NCBI RefSeq assembly: GCF_003337575.1 | Contig: NZ_QPJM01000010.1 | Coordinates: 119,795 to 183,794 of the forward strand | Origin: Phyllobacterium bourgognense | GTDB taxonomy: Bacteria > Pseudomonadota > Alphaproteobacteria > Rhizobiales > Rhizobiaceae | Direction: 5' to 3' | DNA length: 64,000 bases | Shown: positions 51,580 through 62,696 of the stretch, piece after piece | How the letters are laid out: each line of letters starts with the position of its first letter | Numbering within the stretch: position 1 is the stretch's first letter | Program-made: the position numbers and the translations under genes | Notes under the pieces: generated by a model | The model's database searches: none | Told to the model about the DNA's origin: nothing | Seen by the model: only the letters and a program-made list of their open reading frames with translations

Positions 51580-52776
51580 CTAGCGCTTCGTCAGAGCATC
51601 CACACCAGGCAGAGGTTTGCCCTCCATCCATTCAAGAAATGCTCCTCCTGCGGTCGAAACATAACTGAAATCGTCTGCAACGCCTGCATGATTGAGCGCG
51701 GCGACGGTATCACCGCCGCCTGCAACTGACACGAGGTGGCCCGCCTTCGTCCGCTCGGCCACATGCCGCGCAGCGGCAACCGTGGCACGATCGAATGGAT
51801 GCAATTCGAAGGCGCCGAGTGGCCCATTCCACACCAGTGTGGAAGCATCGTCGATGGCAGCCTTGATACGCTCGATCGATTGCGGGCCGACATCGAGAAT
51901 CATGCCGTCATCTGGAATGGCATCAAGACCGTAAGCATGGAACGGTGCGTTAGCCTCAAAATGCCAGGCAACGATGGCATCGACGGGCAGAATGATGGTG
52001 CAATTGGCGGCATTCGCCTTGGCCATGATTTCCCGCGCTGTCCCGGCAAGATCGTGCTCGCAGAGGGATTTCCCCACATTCACGCCCTGCGCGGCGAGAA
52101 ACGTGTTGGCCATGCCGCCACCTATAACCAGCGCATCGACCTTCTGAACGAGGTTGCCGAGAAGGTCGAGCTTGGAAGATACCTTGGCGCCGCCGACAAT
52201 GGCAACGACCGGGCGTTTTGGGTTGCCCAAGCCCTTCTCCAGCGCCTGAAGTTCTGCCTCCATCGTGCGTCCCGCATAGGCTGGGAGTGCGCGCGCAAGC
52301 CCCTCGGTTGAGGCATGGGCACGGTGAGCAGCCGAAAATGCGTCGTTCACATAGATGTCGCCAAGCGCGGCCAAAGCTTCCACATAAGCCTGATCGTTCT
52401 TTTCCTCGCCCTTGTGGAAGCGGGTGTTTTCCAGGAGCAGAATGTCGCCATTTTTCAGTCCGGCAACCGCTTCCGCAGCCTTGTCGCCAACGCTGTCTTC
52501 GGCAAATTGAACGCTGTGACCAATGACCTTCGACACCGCCTGCGCTATTGGCTTCAGCGAGAATTCCGGCGTCGGACCATCCTTCGGGCGGCCGAAATGG
52601 GCCAATAGGATGACTTTCGCGCCCTTTTTCGACAGTTCCAGAATGGTCGGCGCAACCCGCTCAATGCGGGTAGCATCGGTTACTTCGCCATTTGCTACGG
52701 GGACATTCAGATCAACGCGCACAAGCACGCGTTTTCCAGAGGCATTGGCATCGTCTAGCGTCTTGAAAACAGTCAT
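51580..52776 (-). CDS. pgk: phosphoglycerate kinase
   Basis: A 398-residue enzyme. [49 protein letters not shown] and [17 protein letters not shown] are the N-domain motifs, and the nucleotide site [13 protein letters not shown] is near the C terminus. It transfers phosphate from 1,3-bisphosphoglycerate to ADP. The start 52776 is chosen over an ATG 39 bases upstream because homology begins at MTVFKTLDD. Confidence 0.97.
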   Translation of the reverse strand: MTVFKTLDDANASGKRVLVRVDLNVPVANGEVTDATRIERVAPTILELSKKGAKVILLAHFGRPKDGPTPEFSLKPIAQAVSKVIGHSVQFAEDSVGDKAAEAVAGLKNGDILLLENTRFHKGEEKNDQAYVEALAALGDIYVNDAFSAAHRAHASTEGLARALPAYAGRTMEAELQALEKGLGNPKRPVVAIVGGAKVSSKLDLLGNLVQKVDALVIGGGMANTFLAAQGVNVGKSLCEHDLAGTAREIMAKANAANCTIILPVDAIVAWHFEANAPFHAYGLDAIPDDGMILDVGPQSIERIKAAIDDASTLVWNGPLGAFELHPFDRATVAAARHVAERTKAGHLVSVAGGGDTVAALNHAGVADDFSYVSTAGGAFLEWMEGKPLPGVDALTKR

Positions 52777-52901
52777 CGTCCTACCCTCATTTGAAATGGT
52801 GCATATCGGCAGCAAGCCAGATGGACAATAGTTCTATCAACCCGCTACCGAAATTGGATCTCGAGGAGACCTTGTGAGAAATTCAGCCTGATAGGTCAGC
52901 T

Positions 52902-52974
52902 GGTGCGGTTTGCGAGAACCGGAGCGCAGTGGACATTTAGGTCCATGAGCACCGGAAGCGCAGAAAATCGCACC
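52902..52974. repeat. dispersed palindromic repeat, copy B (between gap and pgk)
   Basis: Contains CGAGAACCGGAGCGCAG (52913-52929), identical to copy A, a central stem TGGAC/GTCCA (52930-52934 with 52941-52945), and outer arms GGTGCGGTTT (52902-52911) and AAAATCGCACC (52964-52974). It sits 32 bp after the gap stop and could act as an attenuator between gap and pgk. Confidence 0.72.
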
Positions 52975-53006
52975 AGATGGCCATCAGGATGGATTTATCG
53001 AAGGTC

Positions 53007-54014
53007 TCAGATGACCTTGCCGAAAGCCACAGCCGTATCAGCCATCCGGTTCGAGAAGCCCCACTCGTTGTCGTACCAGGACAGAACGCGCACGAATGTG
53101 CCCTCCAGAACCTTGGTCTGGCTAAGGTGGAACACAGAAGAATGCGGGTCGTGATTGAAGTCGATCGAAACATTCGGCTCGTCTGTATAGCCAAGGATAC
53201 CCTTGAGCTTACCGTTGGCAGCCGACTTGACGGCATCGTTGATCTCGGCAACCGTCGTCGGCTTCTTGGCGACGAACTTGAAATCCACAACCGAAACATT
53301 CGGGGTCGGAACGCGGATTGAAGTACCGTCCAGCTTGCCATTGAGTTCCGGAAGAACGAGGCCCACAGCCTTGGCCGCACCGGTCGAGGTCGGGATCATC
53401 GACAGCGCTGCGGCACGGCCGCGATAGAGGTCCTTGTGCATCGTATCGAGCGTTGGCTGGTCGCCGGTGTAGCTGTGGATCGTGGTCATGAATCCATGAT
53501 CGATGCCGACGGCTTCGTTGAGAACGTAGGCGACCGGCGCAAGGCAATTCGTGGTGCAGGACGCATTCGAAATGACCATATGGTCTCTCGTCAGTTTGTG
53601 ATCGTTGACGCCGAAGACGACGGTCAGGTCGGCACCATCGGCAGGCGCCGAAACGATGACCCGCTTTGCACCGGCTTCAAGATGAGCAGCGGCCTTGTCA
53701 CGCGCAGTGAAGATACCGGTGCACTCCAGCGCGATATCGACGTTGAGTTCTTTCCATGGCAATTCGACAGGGTTGCGGACGGCAGTGACCTTGATCGGTC
53801 CGCGGCCCACGTCGATCGTGTCGCCATCAACTGTCACGGTTCCGGGGAAACGGCCGTGAACGCTGTCATAGCGCATCAAATGGGCATTGGTCTCGACCGG
53901 GCCGAGATCATTGATCGCAACGACCTCAATGTCGGTGCGGCCGGATTCCACAATGGCGCGAAGAACGTTGCGGCCGATGCGGCCAAATCCGTTGATTGCA
54001 ACGCGAACTGTCAT
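53007..54014 (-). CDS. gap: glyceraldehyde-3-phosphate dehydrogenase (type I)
   Basis: A 335-residue enzyme. [19 protein letters not shown] is the NAD site and the catalytic Cys153 is in [30 protein letters not shown] and [13 protein letters not shown] are intact. It sits 58 bp after tkt. Confidence 0.98.
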   Translation of the reverse strand: MTVRVAINGFGRIGRNVLRAIVESGRTDIEVVAINDLGPVETNAHLMRYDSVHGRFPGTVTVDGDTIDVGRGPIKVTAVRNPVELPWKELNVDIALECTGIFTARDKAAAHLEAGAKRVIVSAPADGADLTVVFGVNDHKLTRDHMVISNASCTTNCLAPVAYVLNEAVGIDHGFMTTIHSYTGDQPTLDTMHKDLYRGRAAALSMIPTSTGAAKAVGLVLPELNGKLDGTSIRVPTPNVSVVDFKFVAKKPTTVAEINDAVKSAANGKLKGILGYTDEPNVSIDFNHDPHSSVFHLSQTKVLEGTFVRVLSWYDNEWGFSNRMADTAVAFGKVI

Positions 54015-54072
54015 TTGTATGTCTCCCTGGGTTTTTGGGGCCCTTGAATGGATTATGCAGGAATGGTCTGGA

Positions 54073-56058
54073 TTATTTCAACTTCGCTTCCGCCGCTGCG
54101 ACGATATGATCCGCGGTGATACCGAAGTGCTCGTACAGTGCTTCGATCGGGCCGCTGGCACCAAAGCCGGTCATCCCGACAAAGATGCCATCGATACCGA
54201 TGAACCTGTCCCAGCCCATGCGGATGGCAGCTTCAACCGCAATCTTCACCGGCGCGTCACCGAGGATGACGCGTTTGTACTCGTCGCTCGTCTGTTCAAA
54301 AAGTTCGAAGCAGGGAACGGAGACGACACGCGTCGGATGGCCGTCTTCTTCCAGTTTCGTGCGGGCATTGAGAGCAATCTCAACTTCCGAACCTGTCGCA
54401 AAGATGGTCACTTCGGCCTTGCCGCTCGCCGCTGCGAGCTCATAGGCACCATAGGCGCACATATTCTCCGCAATATATTCGGTCCGTACCGTCGGAAGGT
54501 TCTGGCGGGTCAAAGCGATTGTCGAGGGCGTCTTGCGCGACTTGAGTGCCAATTCCCAGCATTCCGCTGTTTCAACGACGTCGGCCGGACGGAAAACGTA
54601 ATTGTTGGGGATGGCACGCAGAGCGGCAAGATGTTCGACCGGCTGATGTGTCGGCCCGTCTTCACCAAGACCAATTGAATCATGTGTCATCACGTAGACA
54701 ACGCGAATACCCATCAGGCTTGAAAGCCGCATGGCGCCGCGCGCGTAGTCGGAGAACGTCAGGAACGTCCCCGAATAGGGAATGAGGCCGCCGTGCAGCG
54801 AGATACCGTTCATCGCTGCAGCCATCCCATGCTCGCGAATGCCATAATGCACATAGCGCTGACCGTAGTCTTCAGGGGTGATGTTGCTGGTCTGGCTGGT
54901 CTTGGTATTGTTGGAGCCTGTCAGATCTGCGGAACCGCCAATCGTTTCCGGCACAATCCCGTTGATCACTTCGAGCGCCATCTCGGAAGCCTTGCGGGTC
55001 GCAACCTTGGGCTTGTCTTCGGAAAGTTTCCTTTTGTAGGCCGAGATAGTTGCTTCGAAATTATCCGGCAAATCACCACGCAAACGGCGGTCCCACTCGG
55101 AACGGATAGTCGAATCGGCTTTGGCCAAGCGCTCTTCCCAGGCCTTGTGTTCCCCATTGGAACGCTGACCTGCGGCACGCCAGTCATCAAGAATATCAGC
55201 AGGGACAACGAAAGGCTCCGCCGTCCAGCCCAGCGCCTTGCGCGCGCCGGCGAGCTCTTCGGCGCCGAGCGGCGACCCATGAACCTTGTTGGTACCAGCC
55301 TTCGTCGGCGCACCAAAACCGATTGTCGTCTTGCACGCGATGAATGTCGGCTTATCGGACTTGTGAGCCTTCTCGATTGCAGCGGCAATGGCATCCTGAT
55401 CGTGCCCGTCGACGCTTATGGAATTCCAGCCCGAAGCTTCGACGCGAGCACATTGATCGGTGTTGTCGGCGAGGGTAACCGGACCGTCGATCGAAATATT
55501 GTTGTGGTCCCAGAAAACGATCAACTTGTTCAGCTTGAGATGACCGGCAAGCGCGATCGCCTCCTGGCTGATGCCTTCCATCAAACAGCCATCGCCAACG
55601 ATGACGTAGGTATGGTGGTCGACCAGGTCATTGCCGAAATGCGCGTTCATGATGCGTTCGGAAAGCGCCATGCCTACGGAGTTGGCAAGGCCCTGACCGA
55701 GAGGACCTGTCGTGGTTTCGATACCGGCGGCATGGCCATATTCCGGATGACCCGCCGTGCGCGATCCGAGCTGACGGAAGTTCTCGATCTGCTCGATGGT
55801 GATGTCTTCGTAGCCCGTCAGGTACAGAAGCGAATAGAGCAGCATCGAGCCATGGCCGGCCGAAAGCACGAAACGATCGCGGTCGGGCCAATGCGGCGCC
55901 TTCGGATCGAATTTGAGGAAGCGGGTGAAAAGCACGGTCGCAATATCGGCTGCGCCCATGGGAAGACCTGGATGGCCGGAATTGGCTTTTTCCACCGCGT
56001 CCGCCGAAAGGAAGCGGATTGCATTGGCCATTTGGTTGGATTTCTCAGAATTGGTCAT
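54073..56058 (-). CDS. tkt: transketolase
   Basis: A 661-residue thiamine-diphosphate enzyme. [42 protein letters not shown], the ThDP site [14 protein letters not shown]...[11 protein letters not shown] and the C-terminal half with [16 protein letters not shown] are present. The start at 56058 ([10 protein letters not shown]) fits homologues better than an upstream ATG at 56121. It is the first gene of the tkt-gap-pgk-fba cluster. Confidence 0.97.
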   Translation of the reverse strand: MTNSEKSNQMANAIRFLSADAVEKANSGHPGLPMGAADIATVLFTRFLKFDPKAPHWPDRDRFVLSAGHGSMLLYSLLYLTGYEDITIEQIENFRQLGSRTAGHPEYGHAAGIETTTGPLGQGLANSVGMALSERIMNAHFGNDLVDHHTYVIVGDGCLMEGISQEAIALAGHLKLNKLIVFWDHNNISIDGPVTLADNTDQCARVEASGWNSISVDGHDQDAIAAAIEKAHKSDKPTFIACKTTIGFGAPTKAGTNKVHGSPLGAEELAGARKALGWTAEPFVVPADILDDWRAAGQRSNGEHKAWEERLAKADSTIRSEWDRRLRGDLPDNFEATISAYKRKLSEDKPKVATRKASEMALEVINGIVPETIGGSADLTGSNNTKTSQTSNITPEDYGQRYVHYGIREHGMAAAMNGISLHGGLIPYSGTFLTFSDYARGAMRLSSLMGIRVVYVMTHDSIGLGEDGPTHQPVEHLAALRAIPNNYVFRPADVVETAECWELALKSRKTPSTIALTRQNLPTVRTEYIAENMCAYGAYELAAASGKAEVTIFATGSEVEIALNARTKLEEDGHPTRVVSVPCFELFEQTSDEYKRVILGDAPVKIAVEAAIRMGWDRFIGIDGIFVGMTGFGASGPIEALYEHFGITADHIVAAAEAKLK

Positions 56059-56363
56059 GTTCACCGTCTTTCGAAGAGGAAAGGAGATGCCGTCTCTGGA
56101 TGCCGAAAAGTCAATATCCAAAAGGCACGCGACAAATAGCAGGTGTCTTCAGGGAGTCAATAAAACGCACTTCGATTCAAGGCCGTCATCGTCAGGAAAG
56201 CAGCCCTAAACCCCCGCTGTCCGGCAGTGCATATCTTATACAGGGAGGTCTTGTCTTTCCTATTTCGCGGCTGTTATACATCGAAACATAGAAATTGATT
56301 TTTTTCGAAACAATACCAATACGTTACACTGTAACATAATTTGAGCAGCAAGGAATTTGAAGC
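56059..56363. other. AT-rich divergent promoter gap between tkt and the metalloprotease
   Basis: No gene is seen. The stretch 56280-56345 is markedly AT-rich beside the flanking sequence and probably holds the promoter of the RTX protease. Confidence 0.4.
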
Positions 56364-59300
56364 ATGTGCATACTTTGTCAGGCCACCGGTCAGAATTTTC
56401 ACGCGTTCGATGCAGATAATCCACCCAGTGCGGAGACGGAACTGCCGCCGCCATCACTTACCCTCGACGACAGTTTTGCCGACAGGTCGAATATCGATCA
56501 GAAGCCGGAGAATCTTTTCGACAAGAGCACCGACTATGAAGCTTTCATGACGCGGCTGACAAGCCTACGTAGCGGGCGGAGCATTACCAATGCAAGCGCA
56601 GCGCGTACGATCAGGATAGATCTCGAGGAACTTAACGATCATCCGGATTACAAGGAAGCGGCCAGGCAGGCCCTGCTGCAATGGTCCGCTGTAACACCGC
56701 TGCAGTTTAATTTTGTTACCACCCGCGGATTTATTAGTGTTATTAGCCCAGAAATCGGCGAAACGGCAGACGGCACCGCCGATTCCAACGGCGGGCTAGT
56801 CCGCGTGGGTCAGAGGTTCCATGATACCGAACCGAACAAGACCGACGTCGGTGGCTATGTCTTTAACGCATTCATCCATGAATTCGGCCATGAATTCGGC
56901 CTCCAGCATCCAGGGTTTTATAACTATAAGGGGCCAGGCACGCCCGAAAAACCCCTGGTGCAAATTAACTTCCTCAACGACGCAGAATACGTCTTTGATC
57001 AGCAGCGTTACAGCGTCATGTCCTATTTCAATGGCATCGATGTTGGCGAAACGACGCGCTGGACCGCCACGACTCCTCTAGCGGAGGATATCGAGGGCGT
57101 CATTCGCAATTACTTTTCGACGGTCGCCATAGATGGTGCGAGAACCTACAAAAAGATTGACCTCAATATTGGCGACAATGTCTATGGTTTCGGCAGTACT
57201 GCGGTCGGCTACACGCTGAAAGCCGAGGGAATGCTGCACGATATCGGTTTTGCCATCCATGACACCGGCGGTTATGACAAGATTGATTTTTCGGGATCGA
57301 CCGCAGGCACCGTATTGGATTTGCGGGCTGGCAGGTGGTCCAACGTCAACGGTCACAGATATAATGTGTTTATCTATGCCGGACACAATGCGGATCAAAC
57401 GCAATACTACATCGAGAAGGGTGTCGGCAGCGCTTTCTCTGATATCATTGTCGGCAATGCCGGCGCCAATCTGTTGATTGGCGGTGCAGGCCAGGACTAT
57501 ATCGATGGCGGTGAAGGCATCGATACTGCCGACTATAGCGCCAGCAAGCAAGGTGTGAATATCGATCTTGGAAATCATACGGCTGGCGGCGGCGATGCGG
57601 AGGGTATGAGTGAAACCGGTCCAAAGGGCGACATTCTGGTCTCGATCGAAAATCTGGTCGGCACTGCCTTTGATGACCGCATTTTCGGCGATTCAGGGGT
57701 GAACCGATTGTTCGGCGGCGCGGGTGATGACACGCTATATGGCGGCGGCGGGCAGGACTATATCCATGGCGGAGAAGGCATCGACACGCTCGATTATTCC
57801 AGCAGTTTGCAAAGCGTAAGTGTCAATCTGCTTCCTGACACAGGTGGTATGGAGACAATCGTCTCGATTGAAAACCTTATTGGCACTGCTTTTGACGACC
57901 GCCTCTCCGGTGATTCCGGTGCCAACCGGATACTCGGCGGCGCCGGCAATGACACATTGTTTGGCGGCGGCGGGCAGGACTATATCGACGGCGGCGACGG
58001 CATCGACACGCTCGATTATACCAGCAGTCTCAAAAGCATAAGTGTAAATCTGTATCTTGGCACGGGTGAAGAGACAATTGTATCGGTCGAGAGATTCCTG
58101 GGCTCACACTTCAACGACATCATGACTGGTGATGCCGGGGCCAACACACTGAGCGGTCAGGGTGGCGATGACCAGATAGATGGCGATGCTGGAGACGACC
58201 AGCTCGATGGCGGCGATGGCAATGACACCCTGGATGGTGGAGATGGTGCAGACGAGATTCACGGCGGCGATGGTAATGACACCATAATCGGCGGTCTCGA
58301 TCTTCTGGCCAGCCGCGACAGAAACAATTTTCACCCTAAAGCTACGGGTCCAGAAAGCCAGGATGGCAATGACACGCTCTATGGTGAAGGTGGCAATGAC
58401 ATTATCGAAGGCGGGGCGGGTGACGATATCCTCGACGGCGGTGCCGGCGACGATATTCTGCGCGGTATGGCCGGAAAAGATACATTCTGGGGCGGCGATG
58501 GAAGCGATACCGTTGATTTCAGCCATGAAAGCCCGTTTCAGTTGCTGGTCAATCTCCAACTGAATATTGCCAGTGGCGGAACAGCCTCCGGTGACAAATT
58601 CTACAGCATCGAAAACCTGATCGGCTCGGACGACCGCATCGACCGCTTTATTGGCAATAATGCCAATAATCACTTCCGGGGCCTCGGCGGCGGCGACAAC
58701 TTCAATGGCGGCGGCGGTGATGATATCCTCGATGGCGGCCGCGATAGTGATGTTCTCCACGGCGATGCAGGCAATGACCGGCTGATCGGCGGTGCCGGAG
58801 CGGACTATCTGGATGGCGGTGACGGTGTCGACACAGCAGATTATTCGGGCAGCGGGGAGGGTGTAACCATCGACATGGCCCTCAACATGGCGAAAGGTGG
58901 AGATGCCCAAGGCCTGGCGGTGACGGACGGGACGAGATATGAAACGCTGAAGTCGATCGAGAACCTGATCGGCTCGGCATACGCAGATACGCTGACCGGC
59001 AATGCCGGCGTCAACGCCCTGTCTGGTCAAGCAGACGATGACACGCTGAACGGCGGCTTTGGTAACGACACGCTGACCGGCGGTGCCGGGAAGGATATTT
59101 TCCGTTTCGATACTGCTCTTAATACCCTGTCCAATATCGACACAATCACCGATTTCGAGACAGGATACGACAAGTTCCAGCTGGATCACACGGTCTTTGC
59201 GGCACTTGGTGCGCTGGGAACACTTGTGGCCACGGCTTTCCATATCGGTGATGCAGCGACGTCTGCCAGCGAGCGCGTGATCTATAACGCATCGACAGGC

Positions 59301-59405
59301 TCACTGTCCTACGATGCCGATGGCTCGTCGAACGGGAGCGCCGTTCAGTTCGCCTCGCTCGGCAAGGATCTTGTCCTGACGAACGCGCATTTCCAGATCG
59401 TATAA
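56364..59405 (+). CDS. serralysin-like RTX metalloprotease (M10 family)
   Basis: A 1013-residue secreted protein without an N-terminal signal peptide. Residues ~80-360 are the protease: zinc motif HEFGHEFGLQHPG (172-184), the Met-turn YSVMSYFNG (~216). From ~365 to ~910 are RTX calcium-binding nonapeptides (GGAGNDTLFGGGG), organised in part as ~74-residue modules with a GQDYIDGG-xGIDTLDYSSS pattern. The C terminus (DTITDFETGYDKFQLDH ... NAHFQIV) is the peptidase M10 C-terminal region and should carry the type I secretion signal. About twice the length of classical serralysins. No HlyB/HlyD/TolC gene or inhibitor is adjacent. Confidence 0.93.
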   Translation: MCILCQATGQNFHAFDADNPPSAETELPPPSLTLDDSFADRSNIDQKPENLFDKSTDYEAFMTRLTSLRSGRSITNASAARTIRIDLEELNDHPDYKEAARQALLQWSAVTPLQFNFVTTRGFISVISPEIGETADGTADSNGGLVRVGQRFHDTEPNKTDVGGYVFNAFIHEFGHEFGLQHPGFYNYKGPGTPEKPLVQINFLNDAEYVFDQQRYSVMSYFNGIDVGETTRWTATTPLAEDIEGVIRNYFSTVAIDGARTYKKIDLNIGDNVYGFGSTAVGYTLKAEGMLHDIGFAIHDTGGYDKIDFSGSTAGTVLDLRAGRWSNVNGHRYNVFIYAGHNADQTQYYIEKGVGSAFSDIIVGNAGANLLIGGAGQDYIDGGEGIDTADYSASKQGVNIDLGNHTAGGGDAEGMSETGPKGDILVSIENLVGTAFDDRIFGDSGVNRLFGGAGDDTLYGGGGQDYIHGGEGIDTLDYSSSLQSVSVNLLPDTGGMETIVSIENLIGTAFDDRLSGDSGANRILGGAGNDTLFGGGGQDYIDGGDGIDTLDYTSSLKSISVNLYLGTGEETIVSVERFLGSHFNDIMTGDAGANTLSGQGGDDQIDGDAGDDQLDGGDGNDTLDGGDGADEIHGGDGNDTIIGGLDLLASRDRNNFHPKATGPESQDGNDTLYGEGGNDIIEGGAGDDILDGGAGDDILRGMAGKDTFWGGDGSDTVDFSHESPFQLLVNLQLNIASGGTASGDKFYSIENLIGSDDRIDRFIGNNANNHFRGLGGGDNFNGGGGDDILDGGRDSDVLHGDAGNDRLIGGAGADYLDGGDGVDTADYSGSGEGVTIDMALNMAKGGDAQGLAVTDGTRYETLKSIENLIGSAYADTLTGNAGVNALSGQADDDTLNGGFGNDTLTGGAGKDIFRFDTALNTLSNIDTITDFETGYDKFQLDHTVFAALGALGTLVATAFHIGDAATSASERVIYNASTGSLSYDADGSSNGSAVQFASLGKDLVLTNAHFQIV

Positions 59406-59445
59406 AACGGCAAAAACACAACGGCACGGTCGGCTGCCCAATGGC

Positions 59446-59479
59446 AACCGGCCCATTTTAGGAACAGCTTGGGCCGGTT
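59446..59479 (+). terminator. hairpin after the RTX gene
   Basis: AACCGGCCCA (59446-59455) pairs with TGGGCCGGTT (59470-59479); it is 40 bp after the stop. The T-run is poor, so it may be a weak terminator or mRNA-protecting structure. Confidence 0.55.
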
Positions 59480-59655
59480 TCAGCGGCAAACCCAAGTGAT
59501 TTTTGACGCGTCCCTGCGCGTTATCGGTGCATGACTGGACCATGACGGCGCGGATTGATTGACGTGGCGTTGATGTAACCCTTAGACTCTCCAAGATAAG
59601 CTGTTCTTCTTTTTGCGATTCGTTTAAAAAGATTGACACATGGGGAAGCGTTGAA

Positions 59656-59928
59656 ATGGCATCGGAAGCCACCCTCAAACAGGTTCTTGATAGACTGGCA
59701 AAAGCTTTGGCCTCCCTTGAGGATGCGGTCGACGCACGTCTGGAGCACGAAGGCGATTTCGCCGAGGCCGAAGAAGAAGTGCAGCGCATGAACATGGACC
59801 GGCGCAAGCTGGCACAGGAACTCGATGCGTCGGAAGGACGGGCCGAGCGCCTGGAGGCGGCAAACAAGGAAGTTTCGCGCCGTCTCGTGGCTGCGATGGA
59901 ATCCATCCGCACTGTCCTCGATCGCTAA
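59656..59928 (+). CDS. DUF4164 family coiled-coil protein
   Basis: A 90-residue helical protein: LKQVLDRLAKALASLEDAV, EGDFAEAEEEVQRMNMDRRKLAQELD and ANKEVSRRLVAAMESI form a long coiled coil. It lies 16 bp before zapA, an arrangement conserved in rhizobia, and probably works in cell division. GGGGAAGCGTTGAA precedes the ATG. Confidence 0.88.
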   Translation: MASEATLKQVLDRLAKALASLEDAVDARLEHEGDFAEAEEEVQRMNMDRRKLAQELDASEGRAERLEAANKEVSRRLVAAMESIRTVLDR

Positions 59929-59944
59929 AAAATGGGAAGAACAC

Positions 59945-60310
59945 ATGGCCACGGTAACAGTTACGATCGACGGCAAAGCCTACAGAATGGCCTGCGACGA
60001 GGGCCAGGAACAACACCTGACGGGCCTTGCCGAGCGCTTTGACCGCTACGTCACACATCTCAAATCGTCTTTTGGCGAAATTGGAGATCTGCGCCTGACT
60101 GTCATGGCCGGCATCATGGTCATGGACGAGCTCAGCGAATTGCAGATGCGGGTAAAAGGTCTCGAAAACGAGGCGGAAGCGCTACGCAAGAGCCGCGACG
60201 AGGCCCTGGCCAAGGCTGACAATAATGACGCTGCGATAACCGGCGTGCTGTCCGAAGTCACGACCCGTATCGAGACACTTGCAACCAAGCTCGCGCCAAA
60301 AGCGAATTAG
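59945..60310 (+). CDS. zapA: cell division protein ZapA
   Basis: A 121-residue protein. TVTIDGKAYRMACDEGQEQHLTGLAERFDRYVTHLKSSFG is the globular domain, followed by a coiled coil (VKGLENEAEALRKSRDEALAK). ZapA cross-links FtsZ filaments. The start 59945 is the first ATG matching the domain; the frame is open further upstream because the preceding gene is in another frame. Confidence 0.92.
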   Translation: MATVTVTIDGKAYRMACDEGQEQHLTGLAERFDRYVTHLKSSFGEIGDLRLTVMAGIMVMDELSELQMRVKGLENEAEALRKSRDEALAKADNNDAAITGVLSEVTTRIETLATKLAPKAN

Positions 60311-62121
60311 CCTTCGATTTCTTCCCGCAGCATTTCGAGCTCCAGCCATTCGTGCTCGTAAGTTTCAAGGCTGTGGCGCTTTTTTCCGATTTCATCGACA
60401 GTCTTGTTGAACAGCGCCGCATCCTTGGCAAAGAGTTGCGGATCCGCCAGCTTTTTCTCCAGCGTTGCAATCTCCACGTGCAGCTCTTCAATCCTTCCCG
60501 GTAGAGTTTCCAGCGCGAACTTCTGCTTGTAGGAAAGCTTGCGCTTCTCTTCCCGCTGTACCGGTAGCGCCTTTTCCACCGACCCAGCGGCGGGCTTTGC
60601 AGCTTTCAATTCCTTGCGCGTCGCCAACGCAGCTTCCTTGCGCTGTGCCAGCATGTCCGTATAGCCACCGGCATATTCGAGCCAGCGACCATTGCCTTCC
60701 GGAGCGATTACCGACGTTACCGTCCGGTCGAGGAAATCGCGATCATGGCTGACAAGGAGGACGGTACCCGCGAAGCCGGCTACCAGTTCCTGCAACAGAT
60801 CAAGCGTTTCCATGTCGAGATCGTTGGTCGGCTCATCGAGCACCAGAAGATTGGCCGGGCGGGCAAGTACGCGCGCCAGCATGAGCCGTGCTCTTTCGCC
60901 GCCGGAAAGCTCGCGAATGGGCGTGCGCAGTTGCTCTGGTTGGAACAGGAAGTCCTTCATATAGGATGCGACGTGGCGTTGCTCGCCATTGACGATGACA
61001 TTCTCGCCGCGCCCGTCGGTCAGGTAGTCCGACAGCGTCTGCTCAAGATTGAGACTGTCGCGCTTCTGGTCGAGGATGGCGATCTCAAGATTGGTGCCGA
61101 GCTTGACGAAGCCGCTATCCGGCGCGAGCACCCCGGTCAACATGGATAGCAGTGTCGTTTTGCCTGCGCCGTTGGGGCCGACGAAGCCCACACAATTTCC
61201 ACGCTGTATTCGCGTTGAAAAATCATTGACCAGCACCCGGTCGCCATAGGCCTTGACGAGATGTTCCGCCTCTATGACGAGCTTGCCGGACTCTCGTGCG
61301 TCGCTGGCTTTCAGTACGGCCTTGCCTTGCGCACCGCGATGATTGCGGAATTCGCTGCGCATGGATTGCAGATCACCAAGCCGCCGCATATTGCGCTTGC
61401 GCCGGGCCGTCACGCCATAGCGCAGCCAATGCTCTTCCCGCACGATCTGTCGCCCGAGCTTATGCAAGTCGCGCTCTTCTTCCTCCAGCACCTTGTCGCG
61501 CCATTCCTCGAAAGCGCCGAAGCCCTGCTCGAGCCGCTTGGTCACGCCGCGGTCCAGCCAGATGGTTGAACGGCTGACGTTTTCCAGAAAGCGCCTGTCG
61601 TGGGAAATGACCACGATCGCGGAACGTATCTGGCGCAACTCGTCCTCCAGCCATTCGATGGTTGTAAGATCCAGATGGTTGGTTGGCTCATCGAGCAATA
61701 GAATGTCGGGTTGCGGCGCCAGAACCTTGGCCAAGGCGGCACGGCGTGTTTCGCCACCGGAAAGATTGTCCGGCGCTTCCTCGCCAGTCAGACCAAGATG
61801 TTCGAGCAGATAGCTGACGCGGTAGAGATCGTCAGCCGGCCCAAGGCCCGCTTCGACATAGGCGCGTACGGTGGCAAAGCCTTCCATATCGGGAGCCTGC
61901 GCCAGATAGCGTACCGTCACGCCCGGATGCTTGAACACTTCGCCATCGGTCGGCGCGATAAATCCGGCGGCAATTTTCAGCAGCGTCGATTTACCCGATC
62001 CATTGCGGCCGACCAGCGCAATGCGATCGTTTTCGCTGACGGAAATGGCAGCGTCGCTCAAGAGCGGCGTGCCACCAAAAGTCAGCGCTATCTGGTCAAG
62101 ACGGAGAAGAGGGGGAGCCAT
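60307..62121 (-). CDS. ABC-F family ATPase, Uup-like
   Basis: A 604-residue protein with two nucleotide-binding domains. Walker A1 GRNGSGKST (38-46), signature DNLSGGETRRAALAK; Walker A2 GPNGAGKTT, signature LSGGERARLMLAR; Walker B LLVLDEPTNDLD. There are no membrane helices, so it is a translation- or DNA-associated ABC-F. The C-terminal coiled coil (KLADPQLFAKDAALFNKTVDEIGKKRHSLETYEHEW) is the Uup type. Converges on zapA, overlapping it by 4 bp. Confidence 0.92.
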   Translation of the reverse strand: MAPPLLRLDQIALTFGGTPLLSDAAISVSENDRIALVGRNGSGKSTLLKIAAGFIAPTDGEVFKHPGVTVRYLAQAPDMEGFATVRAYVEAGLGPADDLYRVSYLLEHLGLTGEEAPDNLSGGETRRAALAKVLAPQPDILLLDEPTNHLDLTTIEWLEDELRQIRSAIVVISHDRRFLENVSRSTIWLDRGVTKRLEQGFGAFEEWRDKVLEEEERDLHKLGRQIVREEHWLRYGVTARRKRNMRRLGDLQSMRSEFRNHRGAQGKAVLKASDARESGKLVIEAEHLVKAYGDRVLVNDFSTRIQRGNCVGFVGPNGAGKTTLLSMLTGVLAPDSGFVKLGTNLEIAILDQKRDSLNLEQTLSDYLTDGRGENVIVNGEQRHVASYMKDFLFQPEQLRTPIRELSGGERARLMLARVLARPANLLVLDEPTNDLDMETLDLLQELVAGFAGTVLLVSHDRDFLDRTVTSVIAPEGNGRWLEYAGGYTDMLAQRKEAALATRKELKAAKPAAGSVEKALPVQREEKRKLSYKQKFALETLPGRIEELHVEIATLEKKLADPQLFAKDAALFNKTVDEIGKKRHSLETYEHEWLELEMLREEIEG

Positions 62122-62213
62122 ACAAGTTTACAGTTCTGGAAATGAAGCCACGATCGAAGATTGCCGTGCTTGTCGGCGAGATTGTTGCCGCTGTCAAATG
62201 TCATAAAGCAAAA

Positions 62214-62234
62214 CAGGCCGGAATTTCCGGCCTG
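62214..62234 (-). terminator. terminator of the first glycine-zipper lipoprotein
   Basis: A 21-base palindrome CAGGCCGGAATTTCCGGCCTG followed on the minus strand by TTTTGC. It is 40 bp after the lipoprotein stop. Confidence 0.85.
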
Positions 62235-62273
62235 CTGTACCTACACAAAAGCTCTAAATCGATTCGGTTACGA

Positions 62274-62591
62274 TTAGTAACCACCGCCGCCATTGCCTTC
62301 GCAAGGAGCCTCGTAAATGGATCCGTCACGCCGCTGGTAACGGCAATAGTTGCCGCTTTGTCCTCTCGGGGTCGTTGCTGTTCCGATGGCTGCACCAAGC
62401 AGTGCGCCGCCTGCTGCACCAACGACGGTGCTCTTCGTATCATGTCCAAGCGCCTGGCCAGCCAGCGCACCAACGCCGCCGCCGATCAAAGCGCCCGTCC
62501 CGGCACGTTGATTTTGCTCACTCGTCGCGCAACCGGCTACAGACAAAGCCAGAAGTGCAGAAACCGCAATTGCAGTTAAACGAATTGTCAT
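62274..62591 (-). CDS. glycine-zipper lipoprotein
   Basis: A 105-residue protein with lipobox LSVAGC (Cys21). It carries Gly-zipper repeats (GALIGGGVGALAGQALG ... GAAGGALLGAAIG) and a C-terminal tail with two Cys in CRYQRRDGSIYEAPCEG. Such proteins sit on the periplasmic side of the outer membrane. A paralogue follows 156 bp away at 62747. Confidence 0.85.
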   Translation of the reverse strand: MTIRLTAIAVSALLALSVAGCATSEQNQRAGTGALIGGGVGALAGQALGHDTKSTVVGAAGGALLGAAIGTATTPRGQSGNYCRYQRRDGSIYEAPCEGNGGGGY

Positions 62592-62696
62592 CTTAAAATC
62601 CTCTCACATCGAAACAATACGAGCCAGACTCTGCGTAGATAATACGGCAGAAGAAAGATCACTGGGAGTTGGTTGAAGATTGGTAGCCTCGGAACA

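Noticed and set aside
60311..60330. 6S RNA gene after zapA, as in other alphaproteobacteria
   Set aside because: The ABC-F gene overlaps the zapA stop, leaving no room.
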